Below, piece after piece: positions 1 to 8,941 of a stretch of 64,000 bases of DNA. How positions within the stretch are numbered: position 1 is the stretch's first letter; every line of letters begins with the position of its first letter. The notes below the pieces were generated by a model that was not told the DNA's origin, ran no database searches, and saw only the letters and a program-made list of their open reading frames with translations. Origin of the DNA: Diogma glabrata. Taxonomy: Eukaryota > Arthropoda > Insecta > Diptera > Cylindrotomidae. Both the position numbers and the translations under genes were made by a program. Location of the stretch: the NCBI GenBank assembly GCA_963693315.1, contig OY856188.1, forward strand, positions 199,666,826 to 199,730,825, in the 5' to 3' direction.

Positions 1-26
1 GTTCACTTCAAGCTGTAAATTTTTTT

Positions 27-1137
27 GATATTGTCCAATGTTTATATGTTTTTTTTACTAGTTCTGTTTCAAGATGGGATATTTTGAAACAGAATGTGAA
101 AACATTAACTCTCAAACCACTCTGTACGACAAGATGGAAAAGCCGCATAGAAGCTTTAAAACCCTTAATGTGTAGTTTAGGTAATATTTATGACGCTTTA
201 GTTCAAATAAGAAGTGACAAGGATAAGGACGGAATAACAAGAAATAACACGAATAGTTTATCTCTCAAAATTATTTATATTGAATTTATTTGTTCAATAA
301 TTATTTGATATAATATTCTTGATAAAATGAATATATTTAGCAAATATTTAAAGTCCTGATATTTGTTTAACGACGGCAGTACATTTGTTAGAGGGCACAA
401 AAGAGTTTTTGACGAACTTACGAAATGAGGAAAAATTTCTGGGGTTTATCTTGCAAGCTAAAGAAATAGCTTTAAAATTAGATGTTCCACCAAATTTCCC
501 GGATGCTCCAAGGCGCCCTAGTTGAAACCCTCGTACGAAGGTGGAGACAAAATTATATCAAATCCTGAACAAAAATTTGAAGTTAAATTTTATTTTCAAA
601 TCCTTGATCAGGCGATTCAATCTGTTAGCGAACGGTTTGATCAAATTTCGGAACACAATAATATTTTCAAATTTTTGCATAATATTTCTGTGGCTTCATT
701 AAATGCTTCTGATCATTTAAATAATTGTCTTTCCCTAGAAAAGCATTTAAATTTCAATTCAAAGTCTGATATAGTAGGTTTAGATTTATGGGACAAAATT
801 AAAACATTCCAAAGTATAATTTCAGGAACTTTAAGCCCTATAGAATCATTAGATTTTATATTTGAAAAGAAATTCGACCAGATATTACCAAATCTAGTTG
901 TAGCTCTTAGAATTTTATTGACAATACCAGTCACAGTAGCTTCCGGTGAACGTAGCTTTTCTAAATTAAAAATTATTAAAAATTATTAAAAATTATTTAC
1001 GTAGTACAATAGGACAAGAAAGACTGGTAGATTTAGCTAGAATATCTATAGAAAGTAAATTTCTGAGCAACTTGGATTATAGTGATTTGATAGACGACTT
1101 TGCAAGAATCAAAGCGCGTAAAATAAAATTTAATTAA
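27..1137 (+). pseudogene. hAT-type (ZMYM1-like) transposase remnant
   Basis: The plus-strand reading frames resemble the TTF/zinc-finger MYM-type 1-like hAT transposases common in insects. Visible pieces are a segment with TLKPLCTTRWKSRIEALK (about 100-165), a middle piece with HLLEGTKEFL and AKEIALKLDVPP (about 380-510), and the hAT C-terminal dimerisation region with TVASGERSFSKLK (about 930-970), continuing past a break with RSTIGQERLVDLARISIE. The frame is broken: stops lie at about 305-355, a frameshift lies near 521, and a 10-bp tandem duplication (TAAAAATTAT, around 979-998) brings in a stop inside the dimerisation region. The N-terminal part lies outside the window. Family known to catalyse cut-and-paste transposition; this copy cannot encode a full protein. 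Confidence is high for the family and low for exact boundaries. Confidence 0.8.
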
Positions 1138-1522
1138 CTAATATATTTTACAATTTAAAAATACACGCTTGAATTTTAGTGCTATTTATCCAATTTTAAT
1201 TCTTTGTTATTGAAATTCGTACGCTATATTAGTAAGTACGATAGCAATATTAAATCTTTATTTATTTTTAATATTAATTTTTTGTTATTGAAATTCGTAC
1301 GCTGGATTAGAACGATAACAATATTTAATCTTTTATTTATTTTTTTAATGTTTATTTTTGAGGACTATACCTACGTGGGATACCTCGTTAAAAAAAATGC
1401 ACTGCATATCCTACCTTTTGGGTGATGTGGAAACGGATTATTTACGACAAATAGATTTTTTTAGGGTGGCATTTTTGAAAACTGCACCAGGCGCCAAAAT
1501 CGCTAGCGCCGGCGCTGCCCTG
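1138..1522. other. AT-rich 3' flank of the hAT remnant with an ~80-bp duplication
   Basis: No gene is seen. The segment TTGTTATTGAAATTCGTACGCT occurs twice about 80 bp apart (near 1203 and 1282), a short tandem duplication. A GC-rich palindrome AGCGCCGGCGCT lies near 1504-1516, close to the start of the LINE fragment, and could be near the end of the hAT element, although no matching left terminus is inside the window. Confidence 0.4.
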
Positions 1523-1680
1523 ATCAAATAAAAATAAGTAAAGTAATTCCAATTCATAAGGCCGGAGATAAAATGGATGTATGTAACTATCGACCAATAT
1601 CCCTACTACCAATACTGTCAAAAATATTTGAAGCTGTTGTGAAAAAACGCCTCTTAAACTATCTAGACAAACACAACATA
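1523..1680 (+). pseudogene. LINE-A, left fragment (non-LTR reverse transcriptase)
   Basis: An open stretch encodes the N-terminal part of a jockey-like reverse transcriptase: KVIPIHKAGDK followed by NYRPISLLPILSKIFE and KRLLNYLDKHN. These are RT domain motifs 1-2 of AP-endonuclease LINEs. The frame stops exactly where the long-TIR element begins (1681). It resumes at 17621 with codons for LSP and then TETALFDLVHK, so this is one LINE copy split by an insertion. The endonuclease part is missing, so the copy was probably 5'-truncated at integration. A few codons expected just after LSP are absent on the right side, indicating a small deletion. Confidence 0.85.
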
Positions 1681-1967
1681 TAGACCGAGAGCCAGCGACA
1701 GCCAGACCTTCGTTATTTTATAAAAGCTGAAAGTTTTCCTGCGCATGACCCACACATTGGTAGGAACGATCCTCAATTATGAAGTTTGGATCATCGTGGC
1801 TTTGGCAGGTAGAAGGTAGCAAAGGTGCATAAAATGAATCCAAAGTTTCGTGAAAGTATAAAGTGTAATTTTTTTATATTTGCTTCAGGATAGTATTAGA
1901 AATCACGACGTCCATTGCCAGACACTTACTATAGTGGCAACCCCCTGCCAGACACCCTTTAACTTCA
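1681..1967 (+). repeat. Left terminal inverted repeat of the long-TIR element
   Basis: This 287-bp segment is the inverted partner of 17331-17617. Differences seen by eye are few (for example ACCG/ACTA near the tip and CACACATTGG/CATACATAGG near +70). Parts of it look like diverged copies of the internal monomer: the pattern TTCGT, then a T/A-rich stretch, then TATAAAAGCTGAA occurs near the tip and again at the array start. Confidence 0.85.
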
Positions 1968-2258
1968 ATAAGTTGTAATTAAACTTTCGTCATAGTATAA
2001 AAACTGAATTTTATATATGTTACTTGGGAAGCTATCAGAAGATATTTTCTTAGCAGCCAGACAGTTTCGATACTGTTTACATCTTACCAGACAAGTTGAA
2101 AGTGTGCCGTACTTCAAAAATGGTAATTAAACTTTCGTTAAAGTATAAAAGCTGAATTTTATATATGTTACTTGGGAAACTATCAGAAGATATTTTCTTA
2201 GCAGCCAGACAGTTTCGATACTGTTTGCAACTTGCCAGACCAGTTGAAAGTGTGCAAT
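1968..2258 (-). repeat. Left monomer array, part 1 (before Bel/Pao)
   Basis: About two copies of the ~141-bp monomer in the orientation opposite to the right array. Landmarks are TTACTTGGGAAACTATCAG, TTCTTAGCAGCCAGACAGTT and GACAAGTTGAAAGTGTG. The array is interrupted at GCAAT (2254-2258) by the Bel/Pao element and continues at 13417. Confidence 0.85.
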
Positions 2259-2679
2259 TGTTGATAGTTGCCTCAATGTTGATTGTAGATTTCAACAGGA
2301 ATGTTTATAGTTTTAAAGATTTAGTGGACTGTATGTAAATTTTTCCCAATTTCAATAATTTTTCTTACACTTGTTTTATCACAAGAAAATCACACAAAAC
2401 TACTGCATTAAAACAAATTTACTTAAATATTCAACAAAATTGACTTTAATTAACACAATAACCATAAAATTGATTTTAATATTAAAATAGATAGACACAG
2501 TTAACTTAATTATACTTGCATGAACACAAGAACTTAAGTAATCTAAATTATATAATAACATTTCATTTTTATATTTTAACATTAACAAGTTAGATGTCTG
2601 ATGCGCCAATCACTGCAGTGACGGTTATTGGAGTTAATATGCAGATATGTATTTGGGAGGAAATATTAATGAATCAACA
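2259..2679 (-). repeat. Bel/Pao 3' LTR
   Basis: 421-bp direct repeat, starting TGTTGATAGTTGCC on the plus strand and ending GAATCAACA. Its partner is 8265-8559 plus 13291-13416, which sums to exactly 421 bp once Copia is removed. The integrase stop codon lies just inside this LTR. Confidence 0.93.
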
Positions 2680-3780
2680 TTCCGGCGGCCTTGAATCAGT
2701 GGATTCAATCAGTGGTAGTACTATTAATTTATTTGTTGCAATCTTGGTAAGCCCACCTTCTGTCTTCACTGTTGCTACTCTTATGATGCCATCACTACCT
2801 GGATATAGCTGAAGTATTTTTCCTAATGACCAGGTTGAAGGAGCCGATCTGTCATTTTTTATAATTACAATGTCATCAAGTTTCAGTTCCCGGTGACCGC
2901 TATGCCATTTTTTTCGATTTTGTAAGGTAGTGAGATATTCCAGATGCCAGCGCTTCCAGAAATGTTGCTTAATTTGTTGTACAGTCTGCCATCTACTAAG
3001 CCTCGATGTGGGTATTATTGTAAGATAATCTTCTGGAATTTGCGTAGCTGAATGCCCAATTAAGAAGTGTGATGGTGTCAAGGGATCAATTAAATCAGTT
3101 TCATCATTAACCATTGCACATAATGGTCTTGAGTTCAAGATTGCTTCGATTTCAGTAAGTAATGTTGATAATTCTTCTAGAGTTAAAATGGTGTTGCCAA
3201 TAACTCGCCTTAAATGAAATTTTGTCGATTTAACTGCAGCCTCCCATATTCCACCAAAATGTGGAGTGCCTGGTGGAATAAAATGCCATGTAATTGTAAA
3301 GTGCCTTAAAAGAAAATTAGAAATTTCATCATTTTTATGTTTCAAGAATTCGTATAGTTCAGTCATTTGATTATTCGCTCCAACAAAGTTGGAACCATTA
3401 TCGCTATATATGTCAGTGCAGATACCTCTGCGAGCCACGAAACGTTTGAGAGCTCCCATAAATGATTCGCTAGTGAGATCACTCACAAGTTCCAAATGCA
3501 CTGCCTTAATGCTCAAGCAAATAAATATGCATATATATGCCTTGTAAACCTTCTGACCACGACCTTTTGTAAGATGTATTGATAATGGGCCAGCATAATC
3601 AACCCCTACCTTCAGGAAGGTTTTTTCGTATATGACTCGTGGTGCAGGTAGGTTTCCCATTATCTGATTCTGCATTTTTGAATTGTATCTAATACATCGT
3701 ATACAAGAATTAATAATTCGTTTTACAGCCTGTTTGCCTCTGGTAATCCAAAAGTTTTGTTTCAATACATTATGCAGCAA
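2674..3780 (-). CDS. pol: Bel/Pao integrase segment (pol C-terminus)
   Basis: 368-residue open frame with the zinc-binding end of an integrase (SCIRC near residues 25-32), the catalytic core with KVGVDYAGPL (first Asp), TDIYSDNGSNFVGAN (second Asp) and a Glu in PHFGGIWEAAVKS, and a C-terminal region with WHSGHRELKLDDIVII, typical of Bel/Pao integrases (DUF5641-like end). It inserts element cDNA into chromosomes. The upstream HXXXH part and the link to RNase H are in another frame, because a single-base-scale shift near 3825 separates this ORF from 3818-4786. The annotated start is therefore only the first Met after the break, not a true initiation site. Confidence 0.9.
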   Translation of the reverse strand: MLHNVLKQNFWITRGKQAVKRIINSCIRCIRYNSKMQNQIMGNLPAPRVIYEKTFLKVGVDYAGPLSIHLTKGRGQKVYKAYICIFICLSIKAVHLELVSDLTSESFMGALKRFVARRGICTDIYSDNGSNFVGANNQMTELYEFLKHKNDEISNFLLRHFTITWHFIPPGTPHFGGIWEAAVKSTKFHLRRVIGNTILTLEELSTLLTEIEAILNSRPLCAMVNDETDLIDPLTPSHFLIGHSATQIPEDYLTIIPTSRLSRWQTVQQIKQHFWKRWHLEYLTTLQNRKKWHSGHRELKLDDIVIIKNDRSAPSTWSLGKILQLYPGSDGIIRVATVKTEGGLTKIATNKLIVLPLIESTDSRPPEC

Positions 3781-3817
3781 AGATGAACCAGCATGTTTAT
3801 GAAGGATATGATTTTCT

Positions 3818-4786
3818 TCAATAATTATTGAATTTTGATATTATAGACTTATGGGATAAAATGATTGGATGTCGAGCACCAAAAGGAATATTTGCTTCTG
3901 AAAGTCTACCTCCAACTCGGAGAACGCCATACTTATCGAGAAATGGATTCAATGACAAAAGTGGACTTGACTTGTGAATTTGAAATCCTTTCCGTAAATT
4001 TAAAATTTCTTGATGAAAATATACTAGCTGATCCCATTTGTAAACTTGATAAGTGGCTCTTAAAAATTTATCACGTGTTAAATTGACATCAACGTTTCTT
4101 TTATTCTTTTTTTGCGTGTTATTGATAAACCGAAGTATGAATGCAACGGATTTGGCAATTCTGTGAAAACTTGAGAATTTCTTAGTTAATTTATCCAGAG
4201 TATTGTTTTCTATCTGTATATGATGAACAGATATCATTGGTTTCTCCTCTTCAACAGTTAAAATTGGGTGTTTAGTCTGAACTGGCCAATCATTTCTGTT
4301 CAATCGTAACCATACAGGTCCCTGCCACCAGAGTTCAAAGTTCTTCAAATTTGCTACAAACATTCCTCTGGATGCACAGTCGGCAGGATTATCGCATGAT
4401 GAGATATGGTTCCAGTGATGTAAACCATAGGCTTGTAAGATCTCAGAAGTTCTGTTTGCAACAAATGTATTCCATTTCCTCGGAATTGAGGACAACCAAT
4501 CCAAAACTATTTTAGAATCAGTCCAAGCAAATATTTCACTCATTTTTTTTGTTGTAGTTTGCTCTACTATTTTTAATAACTTGACTAAAAGAACCGCTGC
4601 GCAAAGCTCCAACCGAGGAATGGACAGTTGTTTTAACGGAGCAACCTTTGTTTTAGAAGTGACTAACGTTGAATATATATTTCCATCACTGTTTTGAACC
4701 CGAAAATACACAGCTGCTGCATATGCGCATTCGCTAGCGTCGGCGAACCCATGCAATTGAATGTTACATGACGTAGAAGTTTTCAA
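3818..4786 (-). CDS. pol: Bel/Pao RNase H and integrase-start segment
   Basis: 322-residue frame beginning within the RNase H region: LHGFADASECAYAAAVYFR is the Pao-type RNase H signature, followed by SIPRLELCAAVLL, IFAWTDSKIVLDWL, NPADCASRG, then the linker WWQGPVWL. The end, around LRVGGRLSEANIPFGARHPI, is the start of the integrase zinc-binding region. It overlaps the preceding ORF by 23 bp in a different frame. The reading that would join them is a frameshift near 4786 at a run of T in the coding strand. The frame ends with a stop at 3818 although the protein family continues, so a second frameshift is present. Confidence 0.9.
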   Translation of the reverse strand: MKTSTSCNIQLHGFADASECAYAAAVYFRVQNSDGNIYSTLVTSKTKVAPLKQLSIPRLELCAAVLLVKLLKIVEQTTTKKMSEIFAWTDSKIVLDWLSSIPRKWNTFVANRTSEILQAYGLHHWNHISSCDNPADCASRGMFVANLKNFELWWQGPVWLRLNRNDWPVQTKHPILTVEEEKPMISVHHIQIENNTLDKLTKKFSSFHRIAKSVAFILRFINNTQKKNKRNVDVNLTRDKFLRATYQVYKWDQLVYFHQEILNLRKGFQIHKSSPLLSLNPFLDKYGVLRVGGRLSEANIPFGARHPIILSHKSIISKFNNY

Positions 4787-7700
4787 AAATCTTGGGATAG
4801 TAAGTGTGCATGTTTACTAAATCTGTACGTAATGCTAACCACCTTGTTTGTATATCTGTTGGAAGATCATCATCCCAATCTACATGTAACATCCATAATT
4901 CTTGGAATAAAATTTTAATTTGAACTATGACAGGTGCCACCAACCCAAGTGGATCGTAAAGCCGACTAAATTCAGACAGAATCGTGCGTTTGGTAATTAA
5001 CATAGTACTATCCAATTTGATTGAGAAGGTGAACACATCCTCCTTAGGTTTCCAATGAAGTCCTAAAATTTTGACTGAATATGGTTGTTCGCTTATTTCC
5101 CGGCTTGAATCTTCTCTATCTGTTTTTGGGACTCCTTGTAGTACCTTTTGTCTATTTGAAACCCATTTTCGAAGATGAAACCCATGTTTGCTTAAAATTT
5201 TAACTAGATTAGTTCGTAGTTCTATAGCTTGAACCTCTGTGTCCGCTCCAAACATTGCATCATCAACGTACACGTTTTGGGCCAATACTGAAGAGGCGGC
5301 TGGATACTCTATCATATGCCTATCAGATATTTCCTTTATTGTTCTGGTTGCCAAAAATGGAGCCGATGCCGTTCCATAAGTAACAGTTTTCAATGCAAAA
5401 TATCGAATGGGTTTTCTAGGATCATCTCGCCACACGATCATTTGGTATCTTTGTTCGTCTTGTGCTACATGAATTTGGCGATACATTTTTTCAATATCCG
5501 CCGATAGAACGATTTTAAATTTACGGAATTTTAGCAGAATGTTGTATAAGGTTGGCTGAATCGTAGGTCCAACATGCAGGTAATCATTAAGACTTTTCCC
5601 GTTTGTGGATTTTGCTGACGCGTCGAAGACTACTCTTAATTTTGTAGTAGTTGAATCCTTAAGAATGCCATGATGAGTTAGAAAAAATGCGTTTTCAGGA
5701 ATATGTTCCAAATTTATCTCCGACATATGACCCAGTGTCAAATATTCATTCATGAATTCACGATAGAGCTTACAAAACTTTGGACTTCTTTCGAATTTCC
5801 GCTCCATGGCTCTTAATCTGGTAATAGCCAGCCCTCGTGAATCCCCAAAAACAATCGGTATGTTTTTAAATGGAAGCCTTACGATAAATTTTTGGTTTTC
5901 TCCGACTCGAACATGTGTAGTGAAATGTTTTTCACAAAACTCTTCATCCTCCGAGTACATAGGAGCCTGCATAACTTCTTCCACTTCCCAAAATTTTTTC
6001 AGTGTACGATCTACGTTTATTATAGTATTAAAATTAAATGTTGACATATGGCCCAAAACTTCGCATGATTCAGAGTTGCCAGTAATGACCCAACCAAATA
6101 TGGTTTTTTGTGCAACTACATTTCCATTGTCAGATTTAATTTTTCCATCTTCAATTATCTCCCAAAAACGATCTGCCCCAATTAAGATATCTATCCGACC
6201 AGACTTAAAAAATTCTGGATCGGCCATTTCTATATTCTCCAAAAAATTTAGTTGTTTAAATTTCAGATCGTGTTGTGGGATGTTTGTGGTAATTTTAGGT
6301 ATCACTAACGCATCTATCAATATCGATTGATCTTCATTTAGAATTGATTGAACACATATGCTCAAAATCCCTTTGCTACAACCTGCATCAGTATTACCCA
6401 CACCTGATATAACAATTCTTGAATTTCTTCTTGGAATTTGCAATTGGTTTGCCAAAGATTCCGTTACAAATGAAACTTGTGAGCCTGAATCAAGTAGTAC
6501 TCTACATCGATATGTCTGCCCATGCTTATTCAGCACATTAACCATTGCGGTTGGTAGTATTGCATTCAATTTATTACTTAAGCTTGAACAAGAAGTACTT
6601 TCAGCCAAATCGGTATTACATGCAATCATTTTTGGCTGTTCCACTGGTATTTCAGACGCTTGTTGATGCAGCATGCTATGGTGTTTCCTTTGACAAATGC
6701 TGCATTTATTAAATGATTTACATTTGTACACAATATGATTATCGCGTAAGCAATTGAAACATCGATTTTGATCTTTGACCCATTGTCTTCTAGCTTCCAC
6801 ACTAGCCTCGCAAAACTTCGGACAGTTATTAATGTAGTGCTCTGAAGAATTGCAATACCCGCAATCTACCGTTGTAGCTGTTAGATGCCCCGTAACCATA
6901 TTTGCTTTATAAGTTTTATGACGAGACGACGAAGGTCGCATTGTTTCCAATGCATCTGTGCGACGTTCCAAAAATTCAAAAAATTCTTCCAGTTTTGGAA
7001 AGTCCTTATCTGCAGATGATTGAGCCCATAATGTTCTAGTTTCATTATCAACCTTTTCTAATAACAAATAAATAAGCCAAGGATCGCGCCCTTCACCTTC
7101 AACCCCTAGTGCTTTTAACCCACGAATCGTTTCATCTGATATGTCTAACAGTTTCCGAACATTGTCGGCACTAGCTTGAATAGCTTTTGGTTGATTGAGA
7201 AATGTTCCTATAAATGCATTCACTATATGTTTCTTTCTATCATACCTATCACGAAGTTTTTTAAGGGCTTCTATATAATTTGCTTCTGTAACGTTAAGAT
7301 GTTTAACTAGCACTGCCGCTTCTCCCCTTAAATAACCTTTTAAATAATGGAATTTTTGTGATGGTGGTAAGGAACTCTTATGAATTGTGGCACAAAATAT
7401 GTTATAAAAGGATTGCCAGTCTTTATATTCGCCAGAAAATGGAGTGATATTTATTTTTGGAAGACGAACTTCAGATGGATTTGAATTAGATAGATTAAGT
7501 GAAGTATCATGCAGATTTGGTATTAGTCCTAATGATACACTTTTGTCTTGTATCATTGTATTTAATTTTGCCATGGCTGCATAATATTTTTCTTCGTATT
7601 GCATGTCTGTTTCTTCTGATGAATTGAGATTAAAAATTTTAGCTTCAATGGCGGTAAATTCATCCATCAATTTTTCAACCCGTTGTACACGAACCTTACA

Positions 7701-7805
7701 TTCTTCTATCGTTGTATCTGTTACCGTTTGACACCAATTAATAATACCGGTTAATTTGCCCTTGTTGCTTGACCTTTGTTTTTTTAAAGACTCAATAGTC
7801 GACAT
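4764..7805 (-). CDS. gag-pol: Bel/Pao Gag-protease-reverse transcriptase
   Basis: 1013-residue open frame with the usual Bel/Pao order: an N-terminal coiled region, the DUF1759 gag domain (FSGEYKDWQSF about residue 125), zinc knuckles (CGYCNSSEHYINNC near 315 and CFNCLRDNHIVYKC near 348), a DUF1758-type aspartic protease (LLDSGSQVSFV near 437) and the reverse transcriptase with VVFDASAKS and the YVDDAMFG catalytic motif (near 848). The ATG at 7805 fits the start of known Gag proteins and leaves a 459-bp leader to the 5' LTR. The frame ends prematurely just before RNase H. Expressed in the cytoplasm to build virus-like particles. Gag, protease and RT look intact, so the break affects RNase H and integrase only. 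Confidence 0.93.
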   Translation of the reverse strand: MSTIESLKKQRSSNKGKLTGIINWCQTVTDTTIEECKVRVQRVEKLMDEFTAIEAKIFNLNSSEETDMQYEEKYYAAMAKLNTMIQDKSVSLGLIPNLHDTSLNLSNSNPSEVRLPKINITPFSGEYKDWQSFYNIFCATIHKSSLPPSQKFHYLKGYLRGEAAVLVKHLNVTEANYIEALKKLRDRYDRKKHIVNAFIGTFLNQPKAIQASADNVRKLLDISDETIRGLKALGVEGEGRDPWLIYLLLEKVDNETRTLWAQSSADKDFPKLEEFFEFLERRTDALETMRPSSSRHKTYKANMVTGHLTATTVDCGYCNSSEHYINNCPKFCEASVEARRQWVKDQNRCFNCLRDNHIVYKCKSFNKCSICQRKHHSMLHQQASEIPVEQPKMIACNTDLAESTSCSSLSNKLNAILPTAMVNVLNKHGQTYRCRVLLDSGSQVSFVTESLANQLQIPRRNSRIVISGVGNTDAGCSKGILSICVQSILNEDQSILIDALVIPKITTNIPQHDLKFKQLNFLENIEMADPEFFKSGRIDILIGADRFWEIIEDGKIKSDNGNVVAQKTIFGWVITGNSESCEVLGHMSTFNFNTIINVDRTLKKFWEVEEVMQAPMYSEDEEFCEKHFTTHVRVGENQKFIVRLPFKNIPIVFGDSRGLAITRLRAMERKFERSPKFCKLYREFMNEYLTLGHMSEINLEHIPENAFFLTHHGILKDSTTTKLRVVFDASAKSTNGKSLNDYLHVGPTIQPTLYNILLKFRKFKIVLSADIEKMYRQIHVAQDEQRYQMIVWRDDPRKPIRYFALKTVTYGTASAPFLATRTIKEISDRHMIEYPAASSVLAQNVYVDDAMFGADTEVQAIELRTNLVKILSKHGFHLRKWVSNRQKVLQGVPKTDREDSSREISEQPYSVKILGLHWKPKEDVFTFSIKLDSTMLITKRTILSEFSRLYDPLGLVAPVIVQIKILFQELWMLHVDWDDDLPTDIQTRWLALRTDLVNMHTYYPKIFENFYVM

Positions 7806-8264
7806 ATTCGATTCACAATATAGTAAATAATTAAAAAATGTTGAACGTATTTAAATTATAAGTTATTTTAACAAACGATATCAAAGTTTCAGATCAACGT
7901 TAAACTAAAATAATTATTTTTTCAATTTAATATTGTCAATTAGTTATTTCACTCAAGAATACACTCAAGAATACGAAATTACAAACCACAGTTTAACTAT
8001 AAGTTTACTTTGTTCCTAATCAAAAATGTCTAAATGTCTATGCCATAAAGTTACTAAAATATATTAACATATATCAATATTACAACCAACATAATTTCAA
8101 TTCACTTTATTTGATTGATTTTAAAATTCATATAATAATAAAAATAACTGTTCTATACTTATCGTAAGAACTGGGTTGTTGCTATAGATGAATATATTGA
8201 TTTGCTGATCCGATTATTCTGATTATTCTCGAATCATAATAATTTGGCTTGAAGGTCCAAAAAA
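7806..8264 (-). other. Bel/Pao leader and candidate primer-binding site
   Basis: This is the untranslated stretch between the 5' LTR and gag, with no ORF of note. Next to the LTR, the minus strand reads TTTTTTGGACCTTCAAGCC. TGGACCTTCAAGCC (about 8246-8259) begins with TGG as expected for a tRNA 3'-CCA complement and is the best primer-site candidate. I do not recognise the tRNA. No strong polypurine tract is visible next to the 3' LTR (minus strand GGCCGCCGGA just before it). Confidence 0.5.
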
Positions 8265-8559
8265 TGTTGATAGTTGCCTCAATGTTGATTGTAGATTTCA
8301 ACAGGAATGTTTATAGTTTTAAAGATTTAGTGGACTGTATGTAAATTTTTCCCAATTTCAATAATTTTTCTTACACTTGTTTTATCACAAGAAAATCACA
8401 CAAAACTACTGCATTAAAACAAATTTACTTAAATATTCAACAAAATTGACTTTAATTAACACAATAACCATAAAATTGATTTTAATATTAAAATAGATAG
8501 ACACAGTTAATTTAATTACACTTGCATGAACACAAGAACTTAAGTAATCTAAATTATAT
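8265..8559 (-). repeat. Bel/Pao 5' LTR, part 1
   Basis: 295 bp matching 2259-2553 with two substitutions. The LTR is cut at TATAT (8555-8559) by the Copia element and continues at 13291. Confidence 0.93.
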
Positions 8560-8768
8560 TGTTGAATTGGTAATTCTAACTTTAGTATTTGCAATTCTAC
8601 AGTTGTACAACCTGAACATCTAGTACATATTATGTTACACCTATCTTATTCTAATCACCTAGGCTAATTGTCAAAATGTATTTCTGTAGTGTTAAAACTA
8701 ATAATAATACTTTATAGTAAATAAAATATAAGTCTTTTTATTTACTTCATCCAATCTACAGAACATCA
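8560..8768 (+). repeat. Copia 5' LTR
   Basis: 209-bp LTR starting TGTTGAATTGG and ending GAACATCA. It appears identical to 13077-13285. AATAAA-like and AT-rich stretches occur near its end (TAGTAAATAAAATATAAG), a plausible polyadenylation region. Confidence 0.96.
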
Positions 8769-8786
8769 GGTTATGGGCGCATGCAC
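8769..8786 (+). promoter_or_regulatory. Copia primer-binding site (internal tRNA-iMet type)
   Basis: GGTTATGGGCGCATGCACC follows the 5' LTR directly. Drosophila copia-like elements use a site starting GGTTATGGGC that pairs with the middle of initiator tRNA-Met, not with its 3' end. The first ten bases here match that pattern; the rest is less clear. Confidence 0.65.
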
Positions 8787-8941
8787 CAAAGTGCAGTAAA
8801 TTGCAGTGTTAATTTTTTCTGCATTTTTGGAGGTGTATATTGTGGTACGAAAATCTCTGGTATTAACCTCAAAATAAGTTCACGTGTGTCAGTGGCACAG
8901 AAAGTTTAAAAAAGTAATTTTTTTTCAAGAATATTTGAAAA

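Noticed and set aside
5806..6330. 174-codon plus-strand ORF within Bel/Pao
   Set aside because: Antisense shadow of the Bel/Pao pol gene.
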